Positions 12,640 to 21,295 of a stretch of DNA of 64,000 bases are shown one piece after another. Made by a program: the position numbers and the translations under genes. This DNA is from Erythroxylum novogranatense. Lineage: Eukaryota > Streptophyta > Magnoliopsida > Malpighiales > Erythroxylaceae. Position 1 is the first letter of the stretch, and the number at the start of each line of letters is the position of its first letter. The stretch lies in assembly GCA_029891385.1 (NCBI GenBank), contig JAIWQS010000232.1:1-64000 (forward strand). Reading direction: 5' to 3'. The notes under the pieces are model-generated. The model made no database searches. It was not told the origin of the DNA and worked only from the letters and a program-made list of their open reading frames with translations.

Positions 12640-13149
12640 CGATCTATCCATTCATGATCTTCTGTATCACAAAGGAACATTAATAAATAAACATTATGTT
12701 TATGACCTAATAAACAATATGTCGAGCAAACATGAATACAAACCATTTAAACAACTAAAGCAGAATTTATATAAAAAAAATTATTTAATTTAACTACAAA
12801 AAATAGAGTATACATGCAGCCACAACGTAGAAAGGAGAATATGCTCTATTCAGTTAATAAATAACAACAAAGAGAATTTTGACTCAAAATTTATTTTACC
12901 TAAACATATATACCTTAGTACTCCAAGAATGCAGCAGAGAATAAGCACGGGAACTGAAAAACAATGGAGTATAAATGCAGTTAGAATCTAGAACGGTGAA
13001 TTTGATAACTAAAAGAAGAGGGTAGTTGAGAGAAGTAAAGTTTGGGTGGAGAAAATGTTTCAGCGGTTGGGATAGATTTGGTTTAAGGATTAAGAGAGGA
13101 GAACAGGTAAGAAGTTAGAATATAAAGGTGTCAGCGGAGTGCGGACGAC
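12640..13149. other. AT-rich sequence upstream of the Helitron coding region; no gene seen
   Basis: No ORF or convincing Helitron 5' terminus (a TC start with a defined consensus) can be pointed to. The stretch probably includes the promoter side of the decayed Helitron because it lies 5' of the Rep N-terminus on the minus strand, but no boundary is visible. Confidence 0.35.
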
Positions 13150-15518
13150 AGATCAAATATCGTTCTAAGTTATTTTGATGCCAAAGAAATTGCTCTTGAA
13201 TGATTGATTGACAAAGGGATGCAAAAGGCAAGCTTCTAAGAAAAGGAAATGATTGTAGAAGACCCGTCAGAAGAAACGTAAAGGCAAACAACGATAGTAA
13301 TTTCCAAGAAGAGAAAATAATTGTAGAAGGTCAACTCGTCCCGAGTAGCACGTATAATAATTTTATCACCTATGAATTGAAACGCCGATCTCACCGTGGT
13401 GCTCTTCTTCTAATTTCGCTCATGTTTGCTTACTTCTACAATATGTTTTTGGTGAATCGACATTATTATACTAGTTAGAAGATTATTCCATACAAGAAAA
13501 GCACGCCTTCCGTTCAAACATTTTCAAGCTACGTGTCTTTCCTTGCCACAAGTAAAAGATTATGACGGTCGACCTATGAATTAAAACGTTAATCTGCTCG
13601 CTTACTTCGCAATACGTCACGGGCAAGGTTTGACATTATACGATTAATTGAAACGCCAATCCAATGACACAAGAAACTTCGCAGCTTAAAAGGAAGAGAT
13701 TGTTAAGTCAACACAACTTGACATCAATGATTTCGATGAAGTACAAATAATGATGAAAAGGAGACGATGAAAACAAGACTAAAGTTCAAAAGCAAACACA
13801 AGTTGAAAAGCGATGGAAGCAAAACCAGATTTAAGCAAAAGGCATTTAAAGTTGTGCAAAAGTAGACCGAGTAAAAGCAGACGGTCAAAAGCGCATTTAA
13901 AGCAAACCACGGTGAATTACTTAATCGCTTTATGACCTATGAATTGAAACGTCAATCAAGTATGGTCCTCTTCTTGTCTTTGTAGTCCCTCATTTTGCTT
14001 ATTTCTCGAATAGGTTATTGGCATTTGGTCGAATCGAGATTATCATAGAAGCTAGAAGATTATTGGATACAAGACAAAGAGATGTGAAAATGATTCATAC
14101 ATTTTGGGAGTAAGCGCAAAGTGCATGATGATGATAAAATTTCGCTCTAAGTTATTTTGATGTCAAAGAAATGGCCTTGAATGATTGATTGATAAAGGGA
14201 TGCAAAAGCCGAGCTCAAAGAAGAGCAAATGATCGAGAAGGTGAACCCGCCACGAAGAAAAGTAAAGGAAAACAATGATAGTAATTTCGAAGAAGAGAAA
14301 ATAATTGTAGAAGGTCAACCCGTCCCGAGTAGGACGGTATAATAATTTTATCACCTATGAATTGAACCGCCGATCTCTACTCGGTGCTCTTCTTCTAATT
14401 TCGCTCATGTTTGCTTACTTCTTCAATACGTTTTGGTGAATCGACATTATTATACCGCTAGAACATTATTCCATACAAGAAAAGGTGTCTTCTTAATCTC
14501 GCCTCGGTGTTTACTTCAATACGCTATTGGAAGTGTTTGACATTACCTATTAATTCAAACGTCAATCTACCCGATGTAAGAAATCGCAGCTAAAAGGAGG
14601 AGATTGTTAAGTCAAAACGACTTAACATAAATGATTTCATGAAGTACAAATAATTATGAAAAAGGAGACGATGAAAACAAGACTAAGTTGAAAAGCAAAC
14701 ACAAGTTCAAAAGCGTATGGAAGCAAAAGGCATTTAAAGTCAGGCAAAAGTAGACGCAAAGAAAAATGCATTTATGCAAAAACAGATTAAACCAAAGCAC
14801 GGTGAATTACTTAATCAGTTTGAGTTAGTTACATAACTCAATTGAATAACATGTTCGTCAAGAATCAAGCAATCTCATATGGTCGCCTTCCTCATAAAAA
14901 TGTAAAATAATTGTAGAAGGTCAACTGTCAGAGTAGCAGTAAGAAATCTTTACCTATGAATTGAATCGCCAATCTCAATATGGTCCTCTTCTTTGCATTC
15001 CGATTTTGCTTACTCGAATACGTGATTGGTATTTGCAGAATTGACATTATCATACCGTTAGAAGATTATTGCATAGAAGAAATACAGATGTCAAACCACA
15101 GTCAACAATTACAATCTGCTCGTCGCCTTCCTCGCGAAAAACATAAAATAATTGTAGAAGGTAAACCCGTCAAGTAGTGTAAGAAATCTATCACCTATGA
15201 ATTGAAACGCCAACTGTGTTCGTCCTCTTCTTTGCATAGCCCTCATTTTGCATACTGTGGAATACGTTATTGGTATTTGGCAGAATCGACATTATCATAC
15301 CGCTAAGATTATTGCATAGAAGAAAACAGCTCGAGAGTCATTCATACATTTTGGGGTTACGTGTATTTCCTTGCCACAAATAAATCAATATGACGGTGTC
15401 GAGAAGTCTTATCACGTATGAATTGAAACGCCAATCGTGTTTCGTTTACTCGCAACACGCTATCGCAAGGTTTGACATTATTATACGGCTAGAAGATTGT
15501 ACCTATTAATTGAAAACT
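13150..15518 (+). repeat. Complex tandem array of modules (about 1 kb higher-order unit) with LTR heads
   Basis: Two head-to-tail copies of a unit about 0.99 kb long begin near 13,150 and 14,140 (both with AAGTTATTTTGATG, TTGAATGATTGATTGA and AATAATTGTAGAAGGTCAAC). Inside and after them a shorter module recurs: AATTGTAGAAGGTCAAC, then a CCTATGAATTGAAACG box, then CTCTTCTT, then CATTATTATAC and AGAAGATTATT. The box is seen near 13,371, 13,572, 13,937, 14,354, 14,955, 15,196 and 15,416. LTR-type heads preceded by a purine tract occur at 13,701 and 14,605. No coding potential is convincing. It looks like rearranged LTR and internal-end DNA of the Sirevirus-like element whose other copies lie at 1.5-2.3 and 27.3 kb. 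Confidence 0.6.
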
Positions 15519-16771
15519 CAATCTACGCGAGAGAAAAATCTATGCGCATTTTAACCTATTGAATCGCATGTTAAGTAAAAACGACTTGACATATATGATT
15601 TGAATGAAAGACAAACGAACAAAAAGACGGAGAATGCGAAAGCATAAATAATATGTTGACTTCGACTTTTATTTATAACCTTCGTTCAACCGCTTGTCCA
15701 CCCATCTCAGTAGTAGCATTGTTCAAGAAATTTAGACATAAAAGACGATATGTTCAGCCATGCAAAGGACGCATTTAAATAAAGAAGACTAAAAGAATAA
15801 AGAATTCAAGAAAAGTGTCAGCCCAAAATATTTTTTTAAAATTAAGCATGATTAGATTGATTAAGTAAGTTGTTAGCATTATTTTGGAATTCATGGGTAG
15901 ATGGATGATGTAAGTTTAAGTGAGATTATAGCATGTTGAGAGTGGAGTGGATGACTGAGAGGTTTAGAAGATAAAGAAATATGTTAGAATCCAATGCTTC
16001 AAGAATATGGTCATTTGAGCTCTATAGCTCAAGTTATCCCGAAAACACCGATCTATGCACGGATCGCTTTCTTTCATTGATTTTTATTTCAATTTGATTT
16101 TCACTTCACCGGTTTTCGCTTCAAATTGATTTTCCTTCACTGATTTTTGCTTCATTGATTTTTGCTTCATTGATTTTCGCTTCAATTGTTTTTTGTTTCA
16201 ATTGATTTTCCTTCATTGATTTTTGCTTCATTTAGTTTTCGCTTCAATTTGATTTTTGTTTCACTGATTTTCGTTCATTTGATTTTTGTTTCAAATTGAT
16301 TTTCTGCTCAATTGATTTTCGGCTCATTGATTTTGTTTCAATTTGATTTTCCTTCATTTGAATTTTTTTCACTGATTTTCGCTTCACTGATTTTCTTTCA
16401 AATTGATTTTCGCTTCAAATTGATTTTCCTTCAGTGATTTTCTCATTCAAAGATAAGTGGAGACGTTAGTCAAGTGTTTTGGGTATAGTTAGAGGTCAAT
16501 CTCATTTTTCAGCCTTCATGAGAGTTGTATATCTAGATGTACAAATGCATGAGTTAATGAAAACAGATTACATCGTCTGCTTTTTGTTCGCAGGTCCGCG
16601 CGTTTGTCTTTATGTCTTCGCCTCACTTTTGTATACTCCGTTCAGATTGTTAACTTCGCTCACTTTTTGAACTCCGCTTATATTTTAAACTTCACAACTT
16701 TTTAAACTCCGTTTATATTTAAGACTTCGCCTACTTTTTTAATCCATCGATTTTGAACTTCGCTCTACTTT
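15519..16771 (+). repeat. Large duplication, unit I
   Basis: The unit starts with CAATCTACGCGAGAG and an LTR-type head at 15,569 (TGTTAAGTAAAAACGACTTG). A conserved segment follows from 15,817 (GTCAGCCCAAAATAT) to about 16,060, then minisatellite array 1 (16,066-16,449), then a conserved tail (GATAAGTGGAGACGTTAGTC) with repeated ACTTCGCC...CTTTTT and ACTCCG phrases. The same start recurs at 16,772. Confidence 0.75.
16066..16449 (+). repeat. Minisatellite array 1, 15-16 bp unit
   Basis: Tandem array of about two dozen units of the form TTGATTTTCGCTTCAA, with variants CTTCACTGATTTT, TTTTTGTTTCAA and TTTCTGCTCAA. The GATTTT core is constant; variation is concentrated at the positions that read CTG or its near-misses. 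Long open frames through the array (rich in I, D, F, C) are by-products of the period and base composition, not a gene. Confidence 0.85.
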
Positions 16772-17669
16772 CAATCTACGCGAGAGAAAAATCTATGCAG
16801 ATTTTAACCTATTGAATCGCATGTTAAGTAAAAACGACTTGACATATATGATTTGAATGAAAAACAAACTAACAAAAAGACGGAGAATGCGAAGCATAAA
16901 TAATATGTTGATTTCGACTCTTAGCATTGTCTCGAGAAATTTAGACATAAAAGACGATATGTTCACCATACAAAGGACGCATTTAAATAAAGAAGACTTA
17001 AAAGAATAAAGACTTCAAGAAAAGTGTCAGCCCAAAATATTTTTTTTAAAATTAAGCATGATTAGATTGATTAAGTGTTGTTAGCATTATTTTGGAATTC
17101 ATGGGTAGATGGATGATGTAAGTTTAAGTGAGATTATAGCATGTTGAGAGTGGAGTGGATGACTTGAGAGGTTTAGAAGATAAAGAAATATGTTAGGAAT
17201 CCAATGCTTCAAGAATCGGGTCATTTGGAGCTCTATAGCTCAAGTTATCCCGAAAACACCGATCTATCCATTGATCGCTTTCTTTCAAATTGATTTTTAT
17301 TTCACTGATTTTCGCTTCACCGGTTTTCGCTTCACCGATTTTCCTTCACTGATTTTTGCTTCAATTGATTTTTGCTTCAAATTGATTTTCGCTTCAATTG
17401 CTTTTTTGTTTCACCGATTTTCCTTCATTGATTTTTGCTTCAATTGGTTTTCGCTTCAAATTGATTTTTGTTTCAATGATTTTCTGCTCAATTGATTTTT
17501 GTTTCACTGATTTTCTGCTCAATTGATTTTTGCTCAATTGATTTTTGTTTCAATTGATTTTCTGCTCATTGATTTTTGTTTCAAATTGATTTTCCTTCAC
17601 TTGAATTTTTTTCAGCTGATTTTTCAAATTGATATCCATCTACCCACATGTCAGAAAGTGACTGGATAT
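16772..17669 (+). repeat. Large duplication, unit II (shortened)
   Basis: The unit repeats unit I from CAATCTACGCGAGAG, with an LTR-type head at 16,822 and the conserved segment from 17,026. It then carries minisatellite array 2 (about 17,273-17,635). It lacks the unit I tail: the array ends in a short stretch (CATCTACCCACATGTCAG) and unit III begins at once. It also lacks a segment of unit I near 15,665-15,740. Confidence 0.75.
17273..17635 (+). repeat. Minisatellite array 2, 15-16 bp unit
   Basis: The repeat family is the same as in array 1, with the GATTTT core and alternating GCTTCA, CTTCA, GTTTCA and TGCTCA spacers. Open frames of about 100 codons through it are repeat artefacts. Confidence 0.85.
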
Positions 17670-18600
17670 GTCAGCCCAAAATATTTTTTTAAATTAAGCA
17701 TGATTAGATTGATTAAGTAAGTTGTTAGCATTATTTTGGAATTCATGTGGGTAGATGGATGATGTAAGTTTAAGTGAGATTATAGCATGTTGAGAGTGGA
17801 GTGGATGACTTGAGAGGTTTAGAAGATAAAGAAATATGTTAGAATCCAATGCTTCAAGAATCGGGTCATTTGAGCTCTATAGCTCAAGTTATCCCGAAAA
17901 CACCGATCTATCCACTGACCGCTTTTTTTCAAATTGATTTTATTTCAGCTGATTTTCGCTTCAATTGGTTTTCGCTTCATTGATTTTCCTTCACCTGATT
18001 TTTGCTTCAATTGATTTTGCTTCACTGATTTTCGCTTCAATTGCTTTTTTGTTTCAAATTGATTTTCCTTCAAATTGATTTTTTGCTTCAATTGGTTTTC
18101 GCTTCAATTGATTTTTGTTTCACTGATTTTCTGCTCAAATTGATTTTTGTTTCAGTTGATTTTTGCTCAAATTTGATTTTCTGCTCATTGATTTTGTTTC
18201 AATTTGATTTTCCTTCACTGAATTTTTTTCAATTGATTTTCGCTTCACTGATTTTCTTTCACCGATTTTCGCTTCAACTGATTTTCCTTCAGTGATTTTC
18301 TCATTCAAAGATAAGTGGAGACGTTAGTCAAGTGTTTTGGGTATAGTTAGAGGTCAATCTCATTTTTCGCCTTCATGAGAGTTGATATCTAGATGTACAA
18401 ATGCATGAGTTAATGAAAACAGATTACATCGTCTGCTTTTGTTCGCAGCTGGCCCGCTATTCTGCCTTTATGTCTTCGCCTCACTTTTGTATACTCCGTT
18501 CAGATTGTTAACTTCGCTTACTTTTTGAACTCCGCTTATATTTTAAACTTCACAACTTTTTAAATCCGCAGCGATTTTTAACTTCGCCTGCTTTTTCCTT
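17670..18600 (+). repeat. Large duplication, unit III
   Basis: The unit begins at GTCAGCCCAAAATAT without the LTR-type head. It then follows unit I closely: conserved segment, minisatellite array 3 (17,921-18,300) and the tail with GATAAGTGGAGACGTTAGTC and the ACTTCGC...CTTTTT phrases. Confidence 0.75.
17921..18300 (+). repeat. Minisatellite array 3, 15-16 bp unit
   Basis: Third copy of the GATTTT-core minisatellite, flanked on both sides as in unit I. It begins after ACACCGATCTATCCACTGAC and ends at CAGTGATTTTC. Confidence 0.85.
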
Positions 18601-19142
18601 CTTCATCTCGTTAGAGGTGAGAAAAGGCATTTATTGAAAGCAAAGCAAAGCAAATCACCTCCAATTAAGCCGACGATAGAAGAAGCAAATCACCTCTCAA
18701 TTAAGAAGCGAGACCATGAAGTGAAACGATGAAAGCAAGATACTAAAAGTTAAAACCCGCCTCGCTGATTCGCCTCGCCAGGTTTGGCCTGCTTTTTCTT
18801 CAGACGCTCGCTTTCTGCCTTTATGTCTTCGCCACTTTTGTATTCTCCGTCTGGATTGTTAACTTCGCCAACTTTTTCAACTCCGTTATATTTTAAACTT
18901 CGCCTACTTTTTCAACTCCTTATATTAAAACTTCGCTCACTTTTTTCAACTCCTATATTTTACACTTCGTCTGTTAGAGGTGAGAAAAGGCATTTATGGA
19001 AAGCAAAGCAAATAACCTCCGAATTCGTAAGCTTAGACGATACAGTGAAACGATCAAAGTGAGATATTGAAAAGTGAAAAGCACAATCAAGTAAGACATA
19101 AAGCGTAAAAGTTGCAAAGAACCAAACTAAGACATAAAACTT
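18601..19142 (+). repeat. Further duplicated repeat DNA leading to a Helitron-type end
   Basis: The phrases TTAGAGGTGAGAAAAGGCAT and GCAAAGCAAATCACCTCC-type sequence occur twice (about 18,611-18,720 and 18,973-19,030). The CTTTATGTCTTCGCC...CTCCGT block also recurs (18,470 and 18,815). No gene is seen. The position suggests body sequence of a non-autonomous Helitron ending near 19,182. Confidence 0.5.
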
Positions 19143-19183
19143 AATGGGATAGATTGCATGCTCGCCCATCCCATTCGCCTTAA
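19143..19183 (+). mobile_element. Helitron-type 3' end, diverged (copy 1)
   Basis: AATGGGAT at 19,143-19,150 pairs with ATCCCATT at 19,168-19,175 around the loop, and is followed by CGCCTTAATATATATAC. It is clearly the same sequence as the end at 20,643-20,686. The terminal CTRR tetranucleotide is not exact here, so the boundary is degenerate. Confidence 0.5.
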
Positions 19184-19219
19184 TATATATACGTAATAAA
19201 ACTTTTCAAAGCCGCAGCC

Positions 19220-19910
19220 TTCAGAAGTTATATGGACAAAGATCGACGATGTATCCGCCATATCCAAGTCTCGCACTACATGCTTCTTTGTTGAACGATC
19301 CATTTTCGATTAAAGCGATGATTCCTCGTGATAATCGTGAAACTTCGCTTTCACAGAGGAGTTCGCTTCGACATGAGAAAATATATGTACAAGGAAAGAG
19401 GATAATGGTGGTGAAGTAAATGTTTTGCAATTTATGATAAATCTCCTCATAGCTAAGTCCGACTACGCTTCGCGCTTGGGGGCACTGCTTTTCGAAGTCT
19501 CGACCACGATTTTATTCGAGCCATCCGTGTTATGATGGCAACATGAAAAATCTCCTCATATCCAAGTCCGTGTAGCCTCGAAAAACATCTGTACACACAC
19601 CATAACCTCCGACGCGGCAACAGAAAACCTTAAACAACCTTATGCTTCAGACTACGCTTCTCACGGTGAAGTAGCAGTTTTGCAATTTATGAAGCTACAA
19701 TATCCGATAAATATCCTCATATCCAAGTCTCGCACTACAAAGAAAAATAGCCAAATACGGAAACCATCAGACAAACAAAAAAACCTTATGCTTCAAGACT
19801 ACGCTTCGGCGGTGAAGTAGCAGCTTTGCAATTTATGAAGCTACAATATCCGATAAATATCCTCATATCCAAGTCTCGCACTACAAAGAAAATAGCCAAA
19901 TACTAAACCA
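19220..19910 (+). repeat. Tandem repeat, roughly 135 bp unit
   Basis: The unit joins CTACGCTTC, GGTGAAGTAGCA, TTTGCAATTTATGAAGCTAC, AATATCCGATAAATATCCTC and ATATCCAAGTCTCGCACTAC. Two full copies lie at about 19,655-19,745 and 19,795-19,890. Partial copies lie near 19,235-19,275, 19,370-19,460 and 19,545-19,570. No coding function is supported. Confidence 0.65.
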
Positions 19911-20200
19911 TCTGACATAAAAAAAATTCCTAAAAGAAGATTTACAAGTAACAAAGGACAAAAGCAACATGAAGCAACTCTTTCGACAAAGAACAACAAA
20001 TTCCACAACACGATATCGACATGTAGATAAGAGAGGATAAGAAAACGTTAAGAAGATTTACAACTAACACGGTTAAACCTAAGACCAACCGGAAACCGAA
20101 TTGTAAATCTTCTTTACGCAGCTTCTCATCTTCTCTTATCTCGCGAAAGAGTATCAATGTTCACCAATCAACAGCGACAAAAACTAGACAACAGAACAGA

Positions 20201-20290
20201 GGAAACCATCGATACTCTTTCGACAACAACAAAATGCGACAACACGAACGGAGGAAACCATCGATACTCTTTCGACAACAACAAATGGAG
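20201..20290 (+). repeat. Short tandem duplication, about 52 bp period
   Basis: GGAAACCATCGATACTCTTT with the following CGACAACAACAAA occurs at 20,201 and again at 20,253. The open frames on the minus strand here are artefacts of this repeat. Confidence 0.7.
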
Positions 20291-20642
20291 AAAGCAGAGG
20301 AACGCAAGGGCGAGAGGAAAACAAAGAGAGAGAAAGGACACAACATGAATGAAGACATATGAACACATATAAGCAAAGGATAAGGGCACGATTGGGCGGT
20401 CGTCTGCATGGTCGCCGACAAAATATTACAATGTAAGATTGCGCTCAAGATTGAAGATCAGGTCAAGATTGCGTGTATATCGCGCTGCCAAGAAACAACA
20501 TTCAATAAATAAATCAGATAAATAAATGGACGAAGAAGGAGATCCGATCAATATAGCCGCCGACATATGAAAAGCGTAAAATGTAAATCGCCGGATTAAA
20601 TGGATTGGCGATCCGATCAATATAGCCGTCAGATTAAATGAA

Positions 20643-20687
20643 CGAATGGGATGGATTGCATGGTCGCCCATCCCATTCGCTTCTAGT
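20643..20687 (+). mobile_element. Helitron-type 3' end: 12 bp hairpin followed by CTAG and target T (copy 2)
   Basis: CGAATGGGATGG (20,643-20,654) is perfectly complementary to CCATCCCATTCG (20,668-20,679), leaving a 13 nt loop. CTAG follows at 20,683-20,686 and the next base is T. Plant Helitrons end in a GC-containing hairpin and CTRR and insert between A and T, so this fits a plus-strand Helitron 3' terminus. The 3 nt spacing between stem and CTAG is shorter than the commonly described 10-12 nt. The coding remains of an autonomous Helitron at 8-12.6 kb are on the opposite strand, so this is probably a separate non-autonomous element. Confidence 0.62.
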
Positions 20688-20711
20688 ATATATACTAAAT
20701 GAAGAGGGTGG

Positions 20712-21261
20712 AGGATGATCGAGGGTCCTAAGTCGATTCAAGATATCAGATAAGGTGAAACTGATTCTAATCGCATCAAAGCGCTCAGATAGATGTAAGA
20801 GCAATGTGGATCAAAGATAGAGGGAGATGGAGTATAATGTAGGCAACCGAGTATTCTTACGGGTGTCACCGTGGCGTGGTGTACTGAGATTCGGCAAGAA
20901 GGGCAAGTTAAGCCCTAGGTATATTGGTCCGTATGAGATTGTCGAGAGGATAGGACCATTGGCATATAGGTTGGCATTGCCGAGTGAGATGTCTCAGTTG
21001 CACGATGTGTTTAATGTGAGTATGCTCCGACGGTATCGATCAGACCCGACTCATGTGATACCGGCTCAGGAGATTGAGGTCTCTAGTAATCTGAGTTATG
21101 TAGAGGAGTCGATACAGATTGTCGGGTCACAAGTGAAGCAATTGAGGAACAAGAGTATTCCCCTGGTGAAAGTTCTCTTGAGGAACCATTCGACTGAGGA
21201 GGCTACCTGGGAGACCGAGGAGCATATGAGGAGACAAGATCCTCACTTTTCATTATCGTAA
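20712..21261 (+). pseudogene. Ty3/gypsy (Tekay-like) integrase C-terminus and chromodomain, 5' truncated
   Basis: From about 20,827 a clean frame encodes the end of a chromovirus polyprotein. First comes the integrase GPY/F-type region (NVGNRVFLRVSPWRGVLRFG, LSPRYIGPYEIVERIGPLAY, LHDVFNVSMLRRY). A chromodomain-like tail follows (QLRNKSIPLVKVLLRNHSTE, EATWETEEHMRRQDPHF), stopping at 21,261. The stretch 20,712-20,826 is a frame-broken continuation of the integrase. Everything upstream (gag, protease, RT, most of integrase) is missing. The coding part begins about 25 bp after the Helitron-type end at 20,686. Polypurine sequence and the LTR start at 21,296 follow directly. The tail matches that of the minus-strand element at 30.3-30.5 kb almost residue for residue, so both belong to one family. 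Confidence 0.85.
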
Positions 21262-21295
21262 GAATTTCATGACGAAATTTTATTAGAGGGAGAAT

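Noticed and set aside
13150..15518. CRISPR-like look of a short box (CCTATGAATTGAAACG) at intervals
   Set aside because: Spacing is irregular, the sequences between boxes are themselves repeated, and the DNA is plant nuclear; it is a tandem repeat module.
17190..18295. Open frames of 65-101 codons rich in Phe, Ile, Asp and Cys
   Set aside because: They are read-throughs of the GATTTT minisatellite; the repeat period and base composition explain them fully.
20161..20448. Overlapping minus-strand frames of 60-95 codons with FVVVERVSMVS repeats
   Set aside because: They are shadows of the 52 bp tandem duplication; no start context, relative or splice support.
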